NCBI RefSeq assembly: GCF_025244925.1
Contig: NZ_CP104275.1
Coordinates: 2,046,001-2,110,000, forward strand
Length of the DNA stretch: 64,000 bases
Direction of reading: 5' to 3'
Source: Arthrobacter zhaoxinii
GTDB lineage: Bacteria > Actinomycetota > Actinomycetes > Actinomycetales > Micrococcaceae
Below the pieces are notes generated by a model, which ran no database searches, was not told the DNA's origin, and saw only the letters and a program-made list of their open reading frames with translations. Numbering within the stretch: position 1 is the first letter of the stretch; every line of letters begins with the position of its first letter. The translations under genes and the position numbers were made by a program. Below, one piece after another: positions 24,643 to 34,927 of this stretch.

Positions 24643-26186
24643 GAGGAAATGTTACCGAGCACTGTCCGCACGTCGGCGAAGGACTGGCGGCGGAGGAACT
24701 CGCCGTTGGCCCAGACCGGCTGCAGCAGGGAGGCTTCTTCCTGCTCGGGGGTGGCCTTCTCGATGAGGGCCAGCTCGCCGTCGTCGTTCCGTGTCACGGC
24801 CAGGCGGCCGGTGGCTGAGCGCTTGGACCCGAAGCCCTTGGCCGTGATCGGATCCTTGAAGACGTTGCGCCCTTCGCCGTTGACCTCGATGTAGGTGACC
24901 TTGACGGCGGAGGAGAACGTGTCCCGGGTGACGTACTGGTAGGTGAACGAGCCGGCGCCCAACACTACGTTCTCGGCTGCGTAGCCCGCCTTCTCCAAAC
25001 GATCGGTGATGTCGGCGGCGCGTTCCGGCGTGATCGAGTCCCCGTACATCACGCGCACTTTGTTCAGGACCTTGTAGCCGGCCTGGTTGCGGGCGGAGCC
25101 GAACTCTGCGTCGAGGATGGCGACGACGCCGAAGAAGGCAGGGTCGTCGGTCATGGCCGGCACCGCGGCTGGAACGACGGCGCCGGGCCGGGTGGAGGTT
25201 CCGCAGACAATGTCGGCGGGATCCCCGGAGTCGGGACGGATGACGACGTTGCCGTCGCGGGACGTGATGATGTCCTTAAGCCCCGGCAGGATGTTCTGCA
25301 GCACGTGCCACAGATCGTAGCCGTCGGAAACCAGCGAGATGTTGCCGCTGGAATTGACCTCCAGGATGTGGCGGAAGGTCTCGGCTTCTCCGTCCTGGCC
25401 GCCGGCGCACATGACCGCATGCTCGCTGGCGGGGATGGAACCGAGGATCTGGCCGTTGTCGGCCCCGAAGGAGGAGTTGTAATAGCGGCGGATGAAGTCC
25501 GCCGAGCCGAGGGAGTCCGATCCCTTGAAGGACAGCAGGTGGCCGGCGCCGGAGGCGGCAGCGGCTTCGACGCCGGGCATTCCGCGGAAGGAGAAGTCGT
25601 GGAGCTGCCAGTCCACGAACGCGGCGTCCGTGCCGGTCTTTTCGGCAGCGGCATCGAGGATGCCGCGGTACTTGTCGGCGATGGTCGCTGCGGTGGAGGG
25701 CTGCCAGATGGACGCGCTCAGCGCCGTCTCGATGTAGTTGACCAGCCAGAAGAACTCCGGTTCGGTGGACTCAACAGTGACGGACGGGACCCGCAGGGGT
25801 ACCCGGGTTCCTTCGGGAACGGCGCGGAAGATCAGCGGCAGGTAGCCGCGGCGGTGCAGGGCCCGGATGTGGCTGGTGCCTACGGTATTGGGGCCGAGGA
25901 TGTCATTGAGGCCGGCCTGGTACTCGGCCACGGCCTCGTCTTCGTCTGCGGCGAAGAACGGAGCGAAGGCCTCGATGCAGAACTTCTGCAGGAAGGCCTG
26001 CAGTCCGAAGTGCACCACGTGGTCCACGCCCTCGAGGCGGGAGCCGCGGTTGGTGAAGTTGGAGAGGACCTTCGTGGTGCCCTGCGGGTACATGTGGATG
26101 TGGCCGAGCTTGTACGCGTCCGTCTGGAAGAGGGCGGCCGTGATGCTGGCAGTGGTCAGTGCGGTGGCGGGTGCTGTTGTGGTCAT
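24639..26186 (-). CDS. nadV: Nicotinamide phosphoribosyltransferase-like (NadV/NAMPT)
   Basis: The 515-residue protein is a full-length NAMPT relative: FQTDAYKLGHIHMYPQGTTK and SNFTNRGSR at the start, HDFSFRGM in the middle, GSIPASEHAVM, the PRPP-binding VIRPDSGDPADI, and VLGAGSFTYQYVTRDTF near the end. It normally makes NMN from nicotinamide and PRPP. It lies 10 bases after a Prs-like gene and overlaps a Nudix-type regulator, forming a salvage operon. Because the Prs-NAMPT pairing also occurs in ADPR-pyrophosphate pathways of phages, the exact donor should be tested. Confidence 0.9.
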   Translation of the reverse strand: MTTTAPATALTTASITAALFQTDAYKLGHIHMYPQGTTKVLSNFTNRGSRLEGVDHVVHFGLQAFLQKFCIEAFAPFFAADEDEAVAEYQAGLNDILGPNTVGTSHIRALHRRGYLPLIFRAVPEGTRVPLRVPSVTVESTEPEFFWLVNYIETALSASIWQPSTAATIADKYRGILDAAAEKTGTDAAFVDWQLHDFSFRGMPGVEAAAASGAGHLLSFKGSDSLGSADFIRRYYNSSFGADNGQILGSIPASEHAVMCAGGQDGEAETFRHILEVNSSGNISLVSDGYDLWHVLQNILPGLKDIITSRDGNVVIRPDSGDPADIVCGTSTRPGAVVPAAVPAMTDDPAFFGVVAILDAEFGSARNQAGYKVLNKVRVMYGDSITPERAADITDRLEKAGYAAENVVLGAGSFTYQYVTRDTFSSAVKVTYIEVNGEGRNVFKDPITAKGFGSKRSATGRLAVTRNDDGELALIEKATPEQEEASLLQPVWANGEFLRRQSFADVRTVLGNISS

Positions 26187-26196
26187 GGCGGCGTCC

Positions 26197-27012
26197 TTAG
26201 ATGAGGTGGGAAATCAGGGGCGTGATGGAAGCGGCAACGTCCGGGTTGGCGGCGCCGGGATGTGAATCGGTGGTGTAGATGGAGCCGTAGGCCTGCCGCA
26301 GCTGGGCCGCCTTGCCGGAGAAGACTCCGTGGCTGACCCACAGGTCCAGGCGGTCCGGCCCGAGTCCGGTGGCGGCGGCCAGGCCCATGAAGGTTCCGCC
26401 GCCGTCGCAGATGTCGTCGACAACCAGGAAGCGGCCTTCGGCGGGCAGCTCCTCGCAGGTGAAGGAGGAGAGCTTGCCGGTGGCAAAGTCGCGGTGCTTC
26501 TCGGCGGAATAGAGCGGAAGTCCGAGCGCTGCGGCGGTTCGGGCGGTGCGTTCCTTCGCTCCGGCGTCCGGGCAGATGACCCCGGCATACTCCCCCGCCT
26601 TGTTCCGCAGGACCTGGGCGATCACGGCGGAGGAATCCACAACGCGCAGGTTGCGCACCAGCGCCGGCATGACGGGCGAGTGCGGATCGAAGCAGACCAC
26701 TTCGTCGGCGTTCATGGCGTTGATGAGGTTGGCGTAGACCTTGGCGCCGAAGGGGTTGCCCCGGTCCTGGCGCGCTCCGGGCAGGTACGGGATGAGGGCC
26801 TGGACCTTATGGCCGCCCTGGTGGGCGTAGTCGATCCACATGGCCGCGCTCATATACTCGTTTGCGTCGGCACCGGTGAGGTAGAGGTAAAGCGGCGTCT
26901 CATTCGGACTGCCGTCGACTTTGAGGTGGGCCTCCCCGGCCGGGAAGGACATCGGCGTAGCGGCCGAATGGACGGTGTATCCCTGCGGGACTGTGGCGTA
27001 TGCGGTGAACAT
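26197..27012 (-). CDS. Short ribose-phosphate pyrophosphokinase-like protein (Prs family)
   Basis: The 271-residue protein is about 45 residues shorter than housekeeping Prs. The conserved IPYLPGARQDRGNPFGAKVYAN segment holds the RQDR element, FDPHSPVMPAL replaces the usual DLHAGQ, and VVDDICDGGGTFMGLA is the PRPP loop. It transfers pyrophosphate from ATP to a ribose 5-phosphate or a related acceptor. It heads the operon with the NAMPT-like gene, so its product is likely the co-substrate for that enzyme. The ATG is 32 bases from a perfect inverted repeat. Confidence 0.88.
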   Translation of the reverse strand: MFTAYATVPQGYTVHSAATPMSFPAGEAHLKVDGSPNETPLYLYLTGADANEYMSAAMWIDYAHQGGHKVQALIPYLPGARQDRGNPFGAKVYANLINAMNADEVVCFDPHSPVMPALVRNLRVVDSSAVIAQVLRNKAGEYAGVICPDAGAKERTARTAAALGLPLYSAEKHRDFATGKLSSFTCEELPAEGRFLVVDDICDGGGTFMGLAAATGLGPDRLDLWVSHGVFSGKAAQLRQAYGSIYTTDSHPGAANPDVAASITPLISHLI

Positions 27013-27043
27013 GCTGCCAGCCTACACAAGTTTTTCGTCAATG

Positions 27044-27068
27044 GAAGTTTATTTCCTGAATAAACTTC
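27044..27068. promoter_or_regulatory. Inverted repeat, candidate operator of the NAD salvage operon
   Basis: GAAGTTTATT at 27044-27053 and AATAAACTTC at 27059-27068 are perfect inverted arms of 10 bases around TCCTG. The site is AT-rich in a high-GC setting and lies 32 bases upstream of the prs-like ATG, where a repressor would block transcription. The Nudix-type regulator of the same operon is the natural candidate to bind it. Confidence 0.65.
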
Positions 27069-27096
27069 ATATTACGACTAATGACAGGGCGGCGGG

Positions 27097-27945
27097 CTAG
27101 CCCGGCACGCTGATATACCGGCCTCCCAGCTCCTGGGCGAGAGCGGCGATTTCCTCGGGGCCAGGCGCCTGCCCCTCACGGCCCGGCAGGACCAGCACGT
27201 GCCAGTTGCTGCCCTCGGCGAAGTACGCAGGTCCGTTTTCAGCGCCGTGAAGCAGGTCCGAGGCCTTGGACCGGTCCGCCTCGTTGTCATAGCGGACTAT
27301 TTCGACCGTGTCCGTACACATCCGGTACTCTGCGGTGGAGCCGTCGATGTGCACGGTCACCGGTTCGGCAGTGGTGCCGGGGTCGCAGCCCAGGACCCCG
27401 GCAACGGCGTCGTACGCTTCGTGAATCGAGGCGAAGGACGGGACCCGCTCTTCCACCCGAAGGTCGATCGAAATCGCCGTCGTGCGGTCCGACATCTTTC
27501 GCTGCACCAGCAGTGACCAGCACCCGGGCTCGTCGAACTCATAGACGGCGTCCCATCCCTCCCCCGGTTTGTCCGGCCCTTGCCCCATCGAAGTGACCGG
27601 CTTCTTGAACACCTCGACCCGGTTTCCCTGCGGATCGGCAAGCCACGTATCGAATGTGCCGGTGCCGGTCACCCGCCAGGCAATCTCCACCGGCGATCCG
27701 GTGGAGAACGGAACCGAGGCGTCGGCCGTGTCCACTAAGCCCCAGGCCTGAAAGTCCGGGGCGTCGCTCAGGTCCAGCACCCTGTCCTCGCCGAGGACCA
27801 CGGTGTCCCGGCAGGCCGCTTTCGAGACTTCCGCGCCGTCGTTCGACGCCGGCTGCTCGTCCGCGCTCGACGAGCCGGCGGCCGTGCAGGCGGACAGCAG
27901 CAGCACCGCCGCCGCTGCGGCTGTGAGTCCCTTTACGTTGCGCAT
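27097..27945 (-). CDS. Hypothetical lipoprotein
   Basis: The 282-residue protein has a lipoprotein signal, MRNVKGLTAAAAAVLLLSAC, with the lipidated cysteine at residue 20, so it is anchored on the outer face of the membrane. The rest contains WRVTGTGTFDTWLADP, PGCWSLLVQRKMSDRTTAIS and VRVEERVPS-type beta strands, suggesting an extracellular beta-sandwich. I do not recognise the family. The ATG at 27945 is chosen because only that start places the lipobox correctly. It lies downstream of the ABC transporter gene pair on the same strand. Confidence 0.72.
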   Translation of the reverse strand: MRNVKGLTAAAAAVLLLSACTAAGSSSADEQPASNDGAEVSKAACRDTVVLGEDRVLDLSDAPDFQAWGLVDTADASVPFSTGSPVEIAWRVTGTGTFDTWLADPQGNRVEVFKKPVTSMGQGPDKPGEGWDAVYEFDEPGCWSLLVQRKMSDRTTAISIDLRVEERVPSFASIHEAYDAVAGVLGCDPGTTAEPVTVHIDGSTAEYRMCTDTVEIVRYDNEADRSKASDLLHGAENGPAYFAEGSNWHVLVLPGREGQAPGPEEIAALAQELGGRYISVPG

Positions 27946-27997
27946 TGGCGCCCACCCCGTCGTGTTTGGTGGGGACATCATGACACAGGGCAGCAGA

Positions 27998-28792
27998 TCA
28001 CGCGCCGATGTCCCTCCGGGTGAGCGCGAAGGCCGCAAGCAGCACCAGCAGCGCACTTGTTCCGTACAGTGCGCCGAGCCCGGCCCAGTCGGCCCCGTTG
28101 CTGAGCGGGCCGGCGCCGAAGGCCCAGTGATAGGGCGTCCAGGCGTGGAGGTAGTCCAGGTCAGGGTTCTGGTTGGCCACCGCGTTGAGGGCGTACCCGC
28201 CGACGGCGACCGCAACGGCCGCAGCGAGCGCCCAGACACGGCGGCCGGTGATGGCTCCCGCTGCCAGGGCGATGGACGCGGTCAGGAGTGCCAGTCCGAT
28301 GAGCGCCGCGCACCCGGCCCAGACATGGGAAGGAACGAGTCCGAGTTGTGCTGGGCGGTTGAAAACCAGCACGGCCAGGCCGGTGAAAAGGCCGAGCAGC
28401 AGCAGGCGGGCAGCAATGGCGGCGCTGCGCTCCAGGACGAGCTGGACCCGGCCGACTGCATGCGCCAGGACGAGTTCCAAGGCCCCGCTCTCTTCGTCGC
28501 CGGCAATGGCCCGGGTTCCCCAGGAAACGGCGGCGATGGTGAAAAGGGCGAACCCGATGAGGCCGAAGAACGTCGACTGGGTGTATCCGGCGCCGGTGGT
28601 CAGCTCGTCATAGCCCAGTGCGGAAATGAGTTCGGGCGGCAGGCTCTGCAGGAGATCCTGGAAATCCTGGCCGGCCAGGGACGGATACAGGGGCAGGTAC
28701 AGGCTCAGGACAGCCAGGATGCCCGCCGCCCATCCCAGAAGCGGACGCCATGACCCGGCAAGCGAACGGGTGAACAAGGGGAGGCGACTCAT
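27998..28792 (-). CDS. ABC transporter permease (ABC-2-like)
   Basis: The 264-residue protein has six hydrophobic segments, starting with LGWAAGILAVLSLYLPLYP and ending with GTSALLVLLAAFALTRRDIG. The GDEESGALELVLAH stretch is typical of ABC-2/NatB-like exporters. The preceding ATPase gene overlaps it by four bases, so the two form one transporter. The cargo is unknown. A 53-base gap separates it from the lipoprotein gene downstream. Confidence 0.85.
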   Translation of the reverse strand: MSRLPLFTRSLAGSWRPLLGWAAGILAVLSLYLPLYPSLAGQDFQDLLQSLPPELISALGYDELTTGAGYTQSTFFGLIGFALFTIAAVSWGTRAIAGDEESGALELVLAHAVGRVQLVLERSAAIAARLLLLGLFTGLAVLVFNRPAQLGLVPSHVWAGCAALIGLALLTASIALAAGAITGRRVWALAAAVAVAVGGYALNAVANQNPDLDYLHAWTPYHWAFGAGPLSNGADWAGLGALYGTSALLVLLAAFALTRRDIGA

Positions 28793-29757
28793 TCGCCCGC
28801 ACCGCCGTCGGCCGGTCCGGCAGTGTTCTCCGGCCCGTAGAACCGCAGCACGGCCTCCTCGAGGTCGGGCTCCTGCACCACCAGGTCCAGGAGGTGGTAT
28901 CCCGCCAGAGCCGTGATCAGGTCCGGCATGTCCCCCTCGAACCGGGCAGAGATTGAGGCTGCGTCCCCGGACCCCGGGTCGGCGGGCACCTGCAGCAGCT
29001 CAAATCCAGGCACCCGCCGAAGGCGTTCAACCAAGGCAGGTGCCTCTGCCGCAGCAATTCCAATCCGCACCCGGCGGCCGGCCGAAGCCCGGATGGCCGC
29101 GGTGCCGGCGGCGGATATCACTGTCCCTGACCGGAGGATGGCCACAGTGTCAGCGGCCTCCTCGATCTCGCTGAGAACGTGCGAACTAAGCAGTACCGTC
29201 TGGCCGTTGCTGCTCGCCTCCCTCACCAGCGCCAGAAACTCCTGCTGGATCAGCGGATCCAGTCCGCTGGTCGGTTCGTCCAAAATGAGCAGCGGGGGTT
29301 GGTGCATGAATGCCTGAATGAGTCCCAGTTTCTGCCGGTTTCCCTTGGACAGGGCACGCGCCGGGCGGCCGAGGTCCAGATCGAGCCGCTCCGCCAGCGC
29401 CGGAACGGTTCCCGGATCCACGGGTCCACTGATGCGCGAGAAAAAGCGGAGAAGTTCCCGTCCGCTGACTCTGTCCGCGACGGCCAGTTCTCCCGGCAGG
29501 AACCCGATTCGCCGGCGCAGGGCCGGGCCGCCGCTGCGGGGATCAACGCCGAGGACGGTTACCTCCCCGGAGCTGGGCCGCAGCAGGTCCAGCAGCAGGC
29601 GCATAAGCGTGGTCTTACCGGCACCGTTGGGACCGATGATCCCGAAGACACTTCCGGCGGGAACCTCTAAATCGATGCCTTTCAGCGCTTCAACGCGGCC
29701 GAAGTACTTCTGCAGCCCCCGGGTGCGGACAGCGGTTGAGGCAGAGCCAGTACCCAT
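28789..29757 (-). CDS. ABC transporter ATP-binding protein
   Basis: The 322-residue protein is a complete ABC ATPase: Walker A GPNGAGKTT, signature RALSKGNRQKLGL, Walker B LLILDEPTSGLDP and the H-loop LLSSHVLSEIEEAA. The C-terminal 100 residues are the extension of drug and antibiotic exporters of the CcmA/NatA class. It couples ATP hydrolysis to export through the downstream permease, with which it overlaps by four bases. The substrate is unknown. Confidence 0.93.
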   Translation of the reverse strand: MGTGSASTAVRTRGLQKYFGRVEALKGIDLEVPAGSVFGIIGPNGAGKTTLMRLLLDLLRPSSGEVTVLGVDPRSGGPALRRRIGFLPGELAVADRVSGRELLRFFSRISGPVDPGTVPALAERLDLDLGRPARALSKGNRQKLGLIQAFMHQPPLLILDEPTSGLDPLIQQEFLALVREASSNGQTVLLSSHVLSEIEEAADTVAILRSGTVISAAGTAAIRASAGRRVRIGIAAAEAPALVERLRRVPGFELLQVPADPGSGDAASISARFEGDMPDLITALAGYHLLDLVVQEPDLEEAVLRFYGPENTAGPADGGAGE

Positions 29758-29766
29758 GGGGTCAGG

Positions 29767-30375
29767 CTACGCGCCTGCCGCGGGTGCCGGATAGGCGGCG
29801 GTGCCGGACGCCGGAGCGGGCCAGGATACGTCCGCCGGAGGATCCTCCCCCACCAGCCCGTCCACGGATTCACGAATCAGATCGGCATGACCGGTATGCC
29901 GGGCATATTCCTCGATCAGGTCGATCAGCATGCGGCGCAGGCTGCCGGCCTGACCCTCGATGGCGGGCAGCAGCTGGTCGAGTCCGCCGTCGTCGAGTGC
30001 GGCGGCAAGGCGTTTCCGGGAGCGCCCGACGGCGCCGCTCCACAGGGCGTAGAGGTCCTCCGGACTGTCGTCTGCGGCGGTGCGCCAGTCCCAGTCCGGA
30101 TCGCTCTGCCAGTCCACGGCATTCCACGGGGCTCCCGGGTCCTGACCTTTCAACCGCCAGGCGAAGTAGGTATCTTCCACACCCGCCAGGTGCTTGAGCA
30201 GACCGCCGAGGGTAATCGCTGAGGCGCCGACGGTCCTGGTGAGCGCTTCAGCATCAAGGCCGCCTGTTTTCCAGGCAAAGGTGGCACGCTGCCGGTCCAG
30301 GGACCCCAGCAGGGTTTCTGTTTCCGTTCCCGCCAGCGGGGGTTCGATTTTGCGCGTGAGTTCTTTTTCGGTCAT
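29767..30375 (-). CDS. DinB family protein (DUF664-like)
   Basis: The 202-residue four-helix-bundle protein has the DinB-like pattern: LLGSLDRQRATFAWK, LGGLLKHLAGVEDTYFAWRL (metal-binding His), and EEYARHTGHADLIRESVDG at the end (further His). Members bind divalent metals and some act as thiol transferases such as mycothiol-dependent enzymes. The ATG at 30375 gives the usual start; the upstream frame is non-homologous. It lies nine bases before the ABC ATPase gene and may share its transcript. Confidence 0.85.
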   Translation of the reverse strand: MTEKELTRKIEPPLAGTETETLLGSLDRQRATFAWKTGGLDAEALTRTVGASAITLGGLLKHLAGVEDTYFAWRLKGQDPGAPWNAVDWQSDPDWDWRTAADDSPEDLYALWSGAVGRSRKRLAAALDDGGLDQLLPAIEGQAGSLRRMLIDLIEEYARHTGHADLIRESVDGLVGEDPPADVSWPAPASGTAAYPAPAAGA

Positions 30376-30432
30376 GACGCGGAAGGCTACGCGGGAGGGG
30401 GCACCACCGTCCACGGGTACAGTAACTGCGGT

Positions 30433-31491
30433 TTACCTCCAGTAGCGATCGACACACTCCATGGGATCGCCTCCGTTGCCGGATGTACCCAAGTACCCCA
30501 GCATGAGAGCGGCTCGCCTTTCCTCTGCAACAGGGTGTGACGATCCCGCCTGAGCAGAAGCGATCGCATTGAGTGCAGCAACGGCCTCATCGACGTCACC
30601 GGGCTCAAGCATTCCCTCGTAGTATGCCGTTGTCATCCAGACACCGGCGAAACAGTCGGCGATTGCCTCCTTGTTGGAACCGGTAAAAGCGGGGACCTGC
30701 CCCGGATAGAAACGTTCCCACTGGATACTCAGTTCGTCCTGCACACTATGCCCATATTCATGGGCGACTATAACGGCCGCCGCGAAGTCACCCACCCGCA
30801 TACTTGTCCTGCCCAGAACGTCCCCCTTCCACATGCGCTGCATGGTCGTGACAGGAAATATTACTGTTCCATTATCGGAACCGTTGGCCACGTTATAGGG
30901 ATCCCTGGAGCAGTAGTAGGCATTTGGATGATCATGCGGCACCACAGTGGAACCGCAGTTCATAACGTAGGCAGGGTCCGTCTCATAGACCACTTTGAAA
31001 TAGACCACTGGTTCGGCGAAGTTGTTCTCGGTAAACCATTGGGTCCACTTTTTGTGCAGGTCTTCGAGGATCCACTCCACATATTCCTTGACCGTGTAGG
31101 AGTATGTGTTGGTTGTAACTTTGCTCTGCGGAGGGGCGGCGCCCTGTGGTGCCTCATTCAAAGGCTCCAGGCAGGATTCGTCTACCCGATCCGCGCACTG
31201 ATTTGCGGAGAAGATTTCGGGCACCGCTGTCGCAGACGGTGAGGGGGAACTCGGCTCAGAGCCCGGTTGTTCAGCCGGAATACTGGTTTGCGTCTGAGCT
31301 GTCGCAGACGGTGAGGGGGAACTCGGTTCAGAGCCCGGTTGTTCAGCCGGAATACTGGTTTGCGACTCACCTGTTGCAGAGGTGGTTTCCGACGTTGGAT
31401 CACCCTCTTTGGGCAGCAAGGAGCAGCCACTGGCGAACAATGCGCCAACGGTGAGCAGCCCCAGAAGGCAGCGGTTAAAGTGCTGATGCAT
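30433..31491 (-). CDS. Neutral zinc metallopeptidase lipoprotein (YpfJ-like)
   Basis: The 352-residue protein has a lipoprotein signal, MHQHFNRCLLGLLTVGALFASGC, then a Ser/Pro/Glu-rich linker with two 24-residue repeats (QTSIPAEQPGSEPSSPSPSA). The peptidase domain carries the zinc motif HEYGH in VIVAHEYGHSVQDEL and a later ADCFAGVWMTTAYYEG segment with the third ligand. The start at 31491 follows AAGGA by about nine bases; an ATG at 31509 lies just upstream. It is likely a surface protease in the cell wall. The linker probably spans the wall. Confidence 0.85.
   Translation of the reverse strand: MHQHFNRCLLGLLTVGALFASGCSLLPKEGDPTSETTSATGESQTSIPAEQPGSEPSSPSPSATAQTQTSIPAEQPGSEPSSPSPSATAVPEIFSANQCADRVDESCLEPLNEAPQGAAPPQSKVTTNTYSYTVKEYVEWILEDLHKKWTQWFTENNFAEPVVYFKVVYETDPAYVMNCGSTVVPHDHPNAYYCSRDPYNVANGSDNGTVIFPVTTMQRMWKGDVLGRTSMRVGDFAAAVIVAHEYGHSVQDELSIQWERFYPGQVPAFTGSNKEAIADCFAGVWMTTAYYEGMLEPGDVDEAVAALNAIASAQAGSSHPVAEERRAALMLGYLGTSGNGGDPMECVDRYWR
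31226..31365. repeat. Two-copy 72-bp tandem repeat in the linker of the zinc peptidase
   Basis: The units starting at 31226 and 31298 are nearly identical, with one visible C/T difference (CTCGGCTCAG versus CTCGGTTCAG). Each encodes 24 residues of the Pro/Ser/Glu linker, in frame. Such recent duplication can change copy number and thus linker length. Confidence 0.85.
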
Positions 31492-31693
31492 GTTGGTCGT
31501 CCTTCGCATCGGGAATGAACGAGTGGTCCTGCAATGCCGCTGCGGTGTCAACCTGCACCGTGCAACGGGGCTTCCGGCTTGCGCCGACGCATATCCATCC
31601 CCCGAGGCGGATTTTAGTCCGCGGTCAGAAGCCGCTGCGAGGTCGAAAGCCGGTTTCGGCTGCCGAAAGCCCCGGAAACCGGAGACGCGCATA

Positions 31694-31731
31694 AAAAAAC
31701 CCGCTGCCCTAACGCGGGCAGCGGGTTTTTC
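31694..31731. terminator. Bidirectional terminator downstream of nrdF
   Basis: CCCGCTGCCC and GGGCAGCGGG form a perfect 10-bp stem with a TAACGC loop, flanked by A-runs on the left and T-runs on the right. It stops the nrdHIEF transcript on the minus strand, 30 bases past the nrdF stop. Confidence 0.85.
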
Positions 31732-31759
31732 ATTGCTCAGAAAGCTCCGAGCCTTGGAA

Positions 31760-32788
<1,029 letters not shown>

Positions 32789-34927
32789 TTACAGCATGCA
32801 GGAAACGCAGCCCTCAACCTCGGTGCCTTCCAGCGCAAGCTGGCGCAGGCGGATGTAGTAAATGGTCTTGATGCCCTTGCGCCAGGCGTAGATCTGCGCC
32901 TTGTTGATGTCGCGGGTGGTTGCGGTGTCCTTGAAGAACAGCGTCAGGGACAGGCCCTGGTCCACGTGCTGGGTGGCAGCGGCGTAGGTGTCGATGATCT
33001 TCTCGTAACCGATTTCGTACGCATCCTGGTAGTACTCCAGGTTGTCGTTGGTCAGGTACGGCGCCGGGTAGTACACGCGGCCCAGCTTGCCTTCCTTGCG
33101 GATCTCGATCTTCGACGCCACCGGGTGAATGGAAGAGGTGGAGTTGTTGATGTAGGAGATCGAACCGGTGGGCGGCACGGCCTGCAGGTTCTGGTTGTAG
33201 ATGCCGTGCTCCATGACCGAAGCCTTCAGCGCCTCCCAGTCAGCCTGGGTGGGGATGTGCACGCCCTCGAACAGCTCACGCACGCGCTGGGTCTGCGGAA
33301 CCCATTCGCGGTTGGTGTACTTGTCGAAGTACTCGCCGGTGGCGTACTTGGAGCGCTCGAAGCCGGCGAACTTGCGGCCGGTTTCGATGGCCAGCAGGTT
33401 CGACGCCCGCACGGCGTGGAAGACCACCGTGTAGAAGTACATGTTGGTGAAGTCGATGCCCTCTTCGGAGCCGTAGTAGACCCGCTCACGCGCCAGGTAG
33501 CCGTGCAGGTTCATCTGGCCCAGGCCGATGGCGTGGGACATGTCGTTGCCCTTGGCAATGGACGGCACCGAGCCGATGTGGCTCATGTCCGACACTGCAG
33601 TCAGCGCGCGGATGGCCGTTTCAATGGTCCGGCCGAAGTCCGGCGAGTCCATGGTCTTGGCAATGTTCAGCGAGCCGAGGTTGCAGGAGATGTCCTTGCC
33701 GGTCTCGTCGTAGGACAGGTCATCCTTGTACGTGGTGGGCTGGGAAACCTGGAGGATCTCCGAGCACAGGTTGGACATGATGATCTTGCCCTCGATCGGG
33801 TTCTCCCGGTTCACCGTGTCCTCGAACATGATGTAGGGGTAGCCCGACTCGAACTGGATCTCGGCGAGGGTCTGGAAGAAGTCGCGGGCACGGATCTTGG
33901 TCTTCTTGATCCGCGCGTCGTCGACCATCTCGTAGTACTTTTCGGTGACCGAGATGTCGGAGAACGGCATGCCGTAGACCTTCTCGACGTCGTACGGGGA
34001 GAACAGGTACATGTCCTCGTCGCGCTTGGCCAGTTCGAAGGTGATGTCCGGGACGACGACGCCGAGTGAGAGGGTCTTGATGCGGATCTTCTCATCCGCG
34101 TTCTCACGCTTGGTGTCCAGGAACCGGTTGATGTCCGGGTGGTGGGCGTGCAGGTACACGGCACCGGCACCCTGGCGGGCTCCGAGCTGGTTGGCGTAGG
34201 AGAAGCTGTCCTCGAGGAGCTTCATCACGGGGATGACGCCGGAGGACTGGTTCTCGATCTGCTTGATCGGCGCGCCGACCTCGCGGATGTTGGTCAGCGC
34301 GAAGGCAACGCCGCCGCCGCGCTTGGACAGCTGCAGCGCGGAGTTGATGGAGCGCCCGATGGACTCCATGTTGTCCTCGATACGCAGCAGGAAGCAGGAG
34401 ACCAGCTCGCCGCGCTGTGCCTTGCCCGCGTTGAGGAACGTGGGGGTGGCCGGCTGGAAGCGGCCCTCAATGATTTCATCCACCATCTGCGTGGCCAGCT
34501 GCTCGTCGCCGCGGGCCAGGTGCAGGGCAACCATGCAGACACGGTCTTCGTAGCGCTCCAGGTAACGCTTGCCGTCGAAGGTCTTCAGCGTGTACGAGGT
34601 GTAGAACTTGAACGCGCCGAGGAAGGTCTCAAAGCGGAACTTCTTCTTGTAGGCGCGGTTGTACAGCTCCTTGATGAAGGTCATGGAGTACTGGTCGAGC
34701 GTTTCCGGCTCGTAGTACTCATTCTTGACCAGGTATTCCAGCTTCTCTTCCAGGTCATGGAAGAAGACCGTGTTGTTGTTAACGTGCTCAAGGAAGTACT
34801 GGCGCGCAGCAGCGCGGTCGGCGTCGAACTGGATCTCTCCGTTCTTGCCGTACAGGTTCAGCATGGCGTTGAGCTCGTGATAGCCCAGGCCCTTGTAAGC
34901 CTCCGGGAGCTCCTTGGAGTCCGTCAT
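32789..34927 (-). CDS. nrdE: Ribonucleotide reductase class Ib, alpha subunit NrdE
   Basis: The 712-residue protein reduces ribonucleoside diphosphates to deoxyribonucleotides. It carries the RNR-specific NxCxE site ([10 protein letters not shown]) and the C-terminal redox pair in EGCVSCML that NrdH reduces. N-terminal [20 protein letters not shown] is typical of NrdE, and the ATP-cone of class Ia enzymes is absent. The ATG at 34927 overlaps the nrdI stop as ATGA. The longer frame to 34954 overlaps nrdI and is less likely. Confidence 0.96.
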   Translation of the reverse strand: MTDSKELPEAYKGLGYHELNAMLNLYGKNGEIQFDADRAAARQYFLEHVNNNTVFFHDLEEKLEYLVKNEYYEPETLDQYSMTFIKELYNRAYKKKFRFETFLGAFKFYTSYTLKTFDGKRYLERYEDRVCMVALHLARGDEQLATQMVDEIIEGRFQPATPTFLNAGKAQRGELVSCFLLRIEDNMESIGRSINSALQLSKRGGGVAFALTNIREVGAPIKQIENQSSGVIPVMKLLEDSFSYANQLGARQGAGAVYLHAHHPDINRFLDTKRENADEKIRIKTLSLGVVVPDITFELAKRDEDMYLFSPYDVEKVYGMPFSDISVTEKYYEMVDDARIKKTKIRARDFFQTLAEIQFESGYPYIMFEDTVNRENPIEGKIIMSNLCSEILQVSQPTTYKDDLSYDETGKDISCNLGSLNIAKTMDSPDFGRTIETAIRALTAVSDMSHIGSVPSIAKGNDMSHAIGLGQMNLHGYLARERVYYGSEEGIDFTNMYFYTVVFHAVRASNLLAIETGRKFAGFERSKYATGEYFDKYTNREWVPQTQRVRELFEGVHIPTQADWEALKASVMEHGIYNQNLQAVPPTGSISYINNSTSSIHPVASKIEIRKEGKLGRVYYPAPYLTNDNLEYYQDAYEIGYEKIIDTYAAATQHVDQGLSLTLFFKDTATTRDINKAQIYAWRKGIKTIYYIRLRQLALEGTEVEGCVSCML

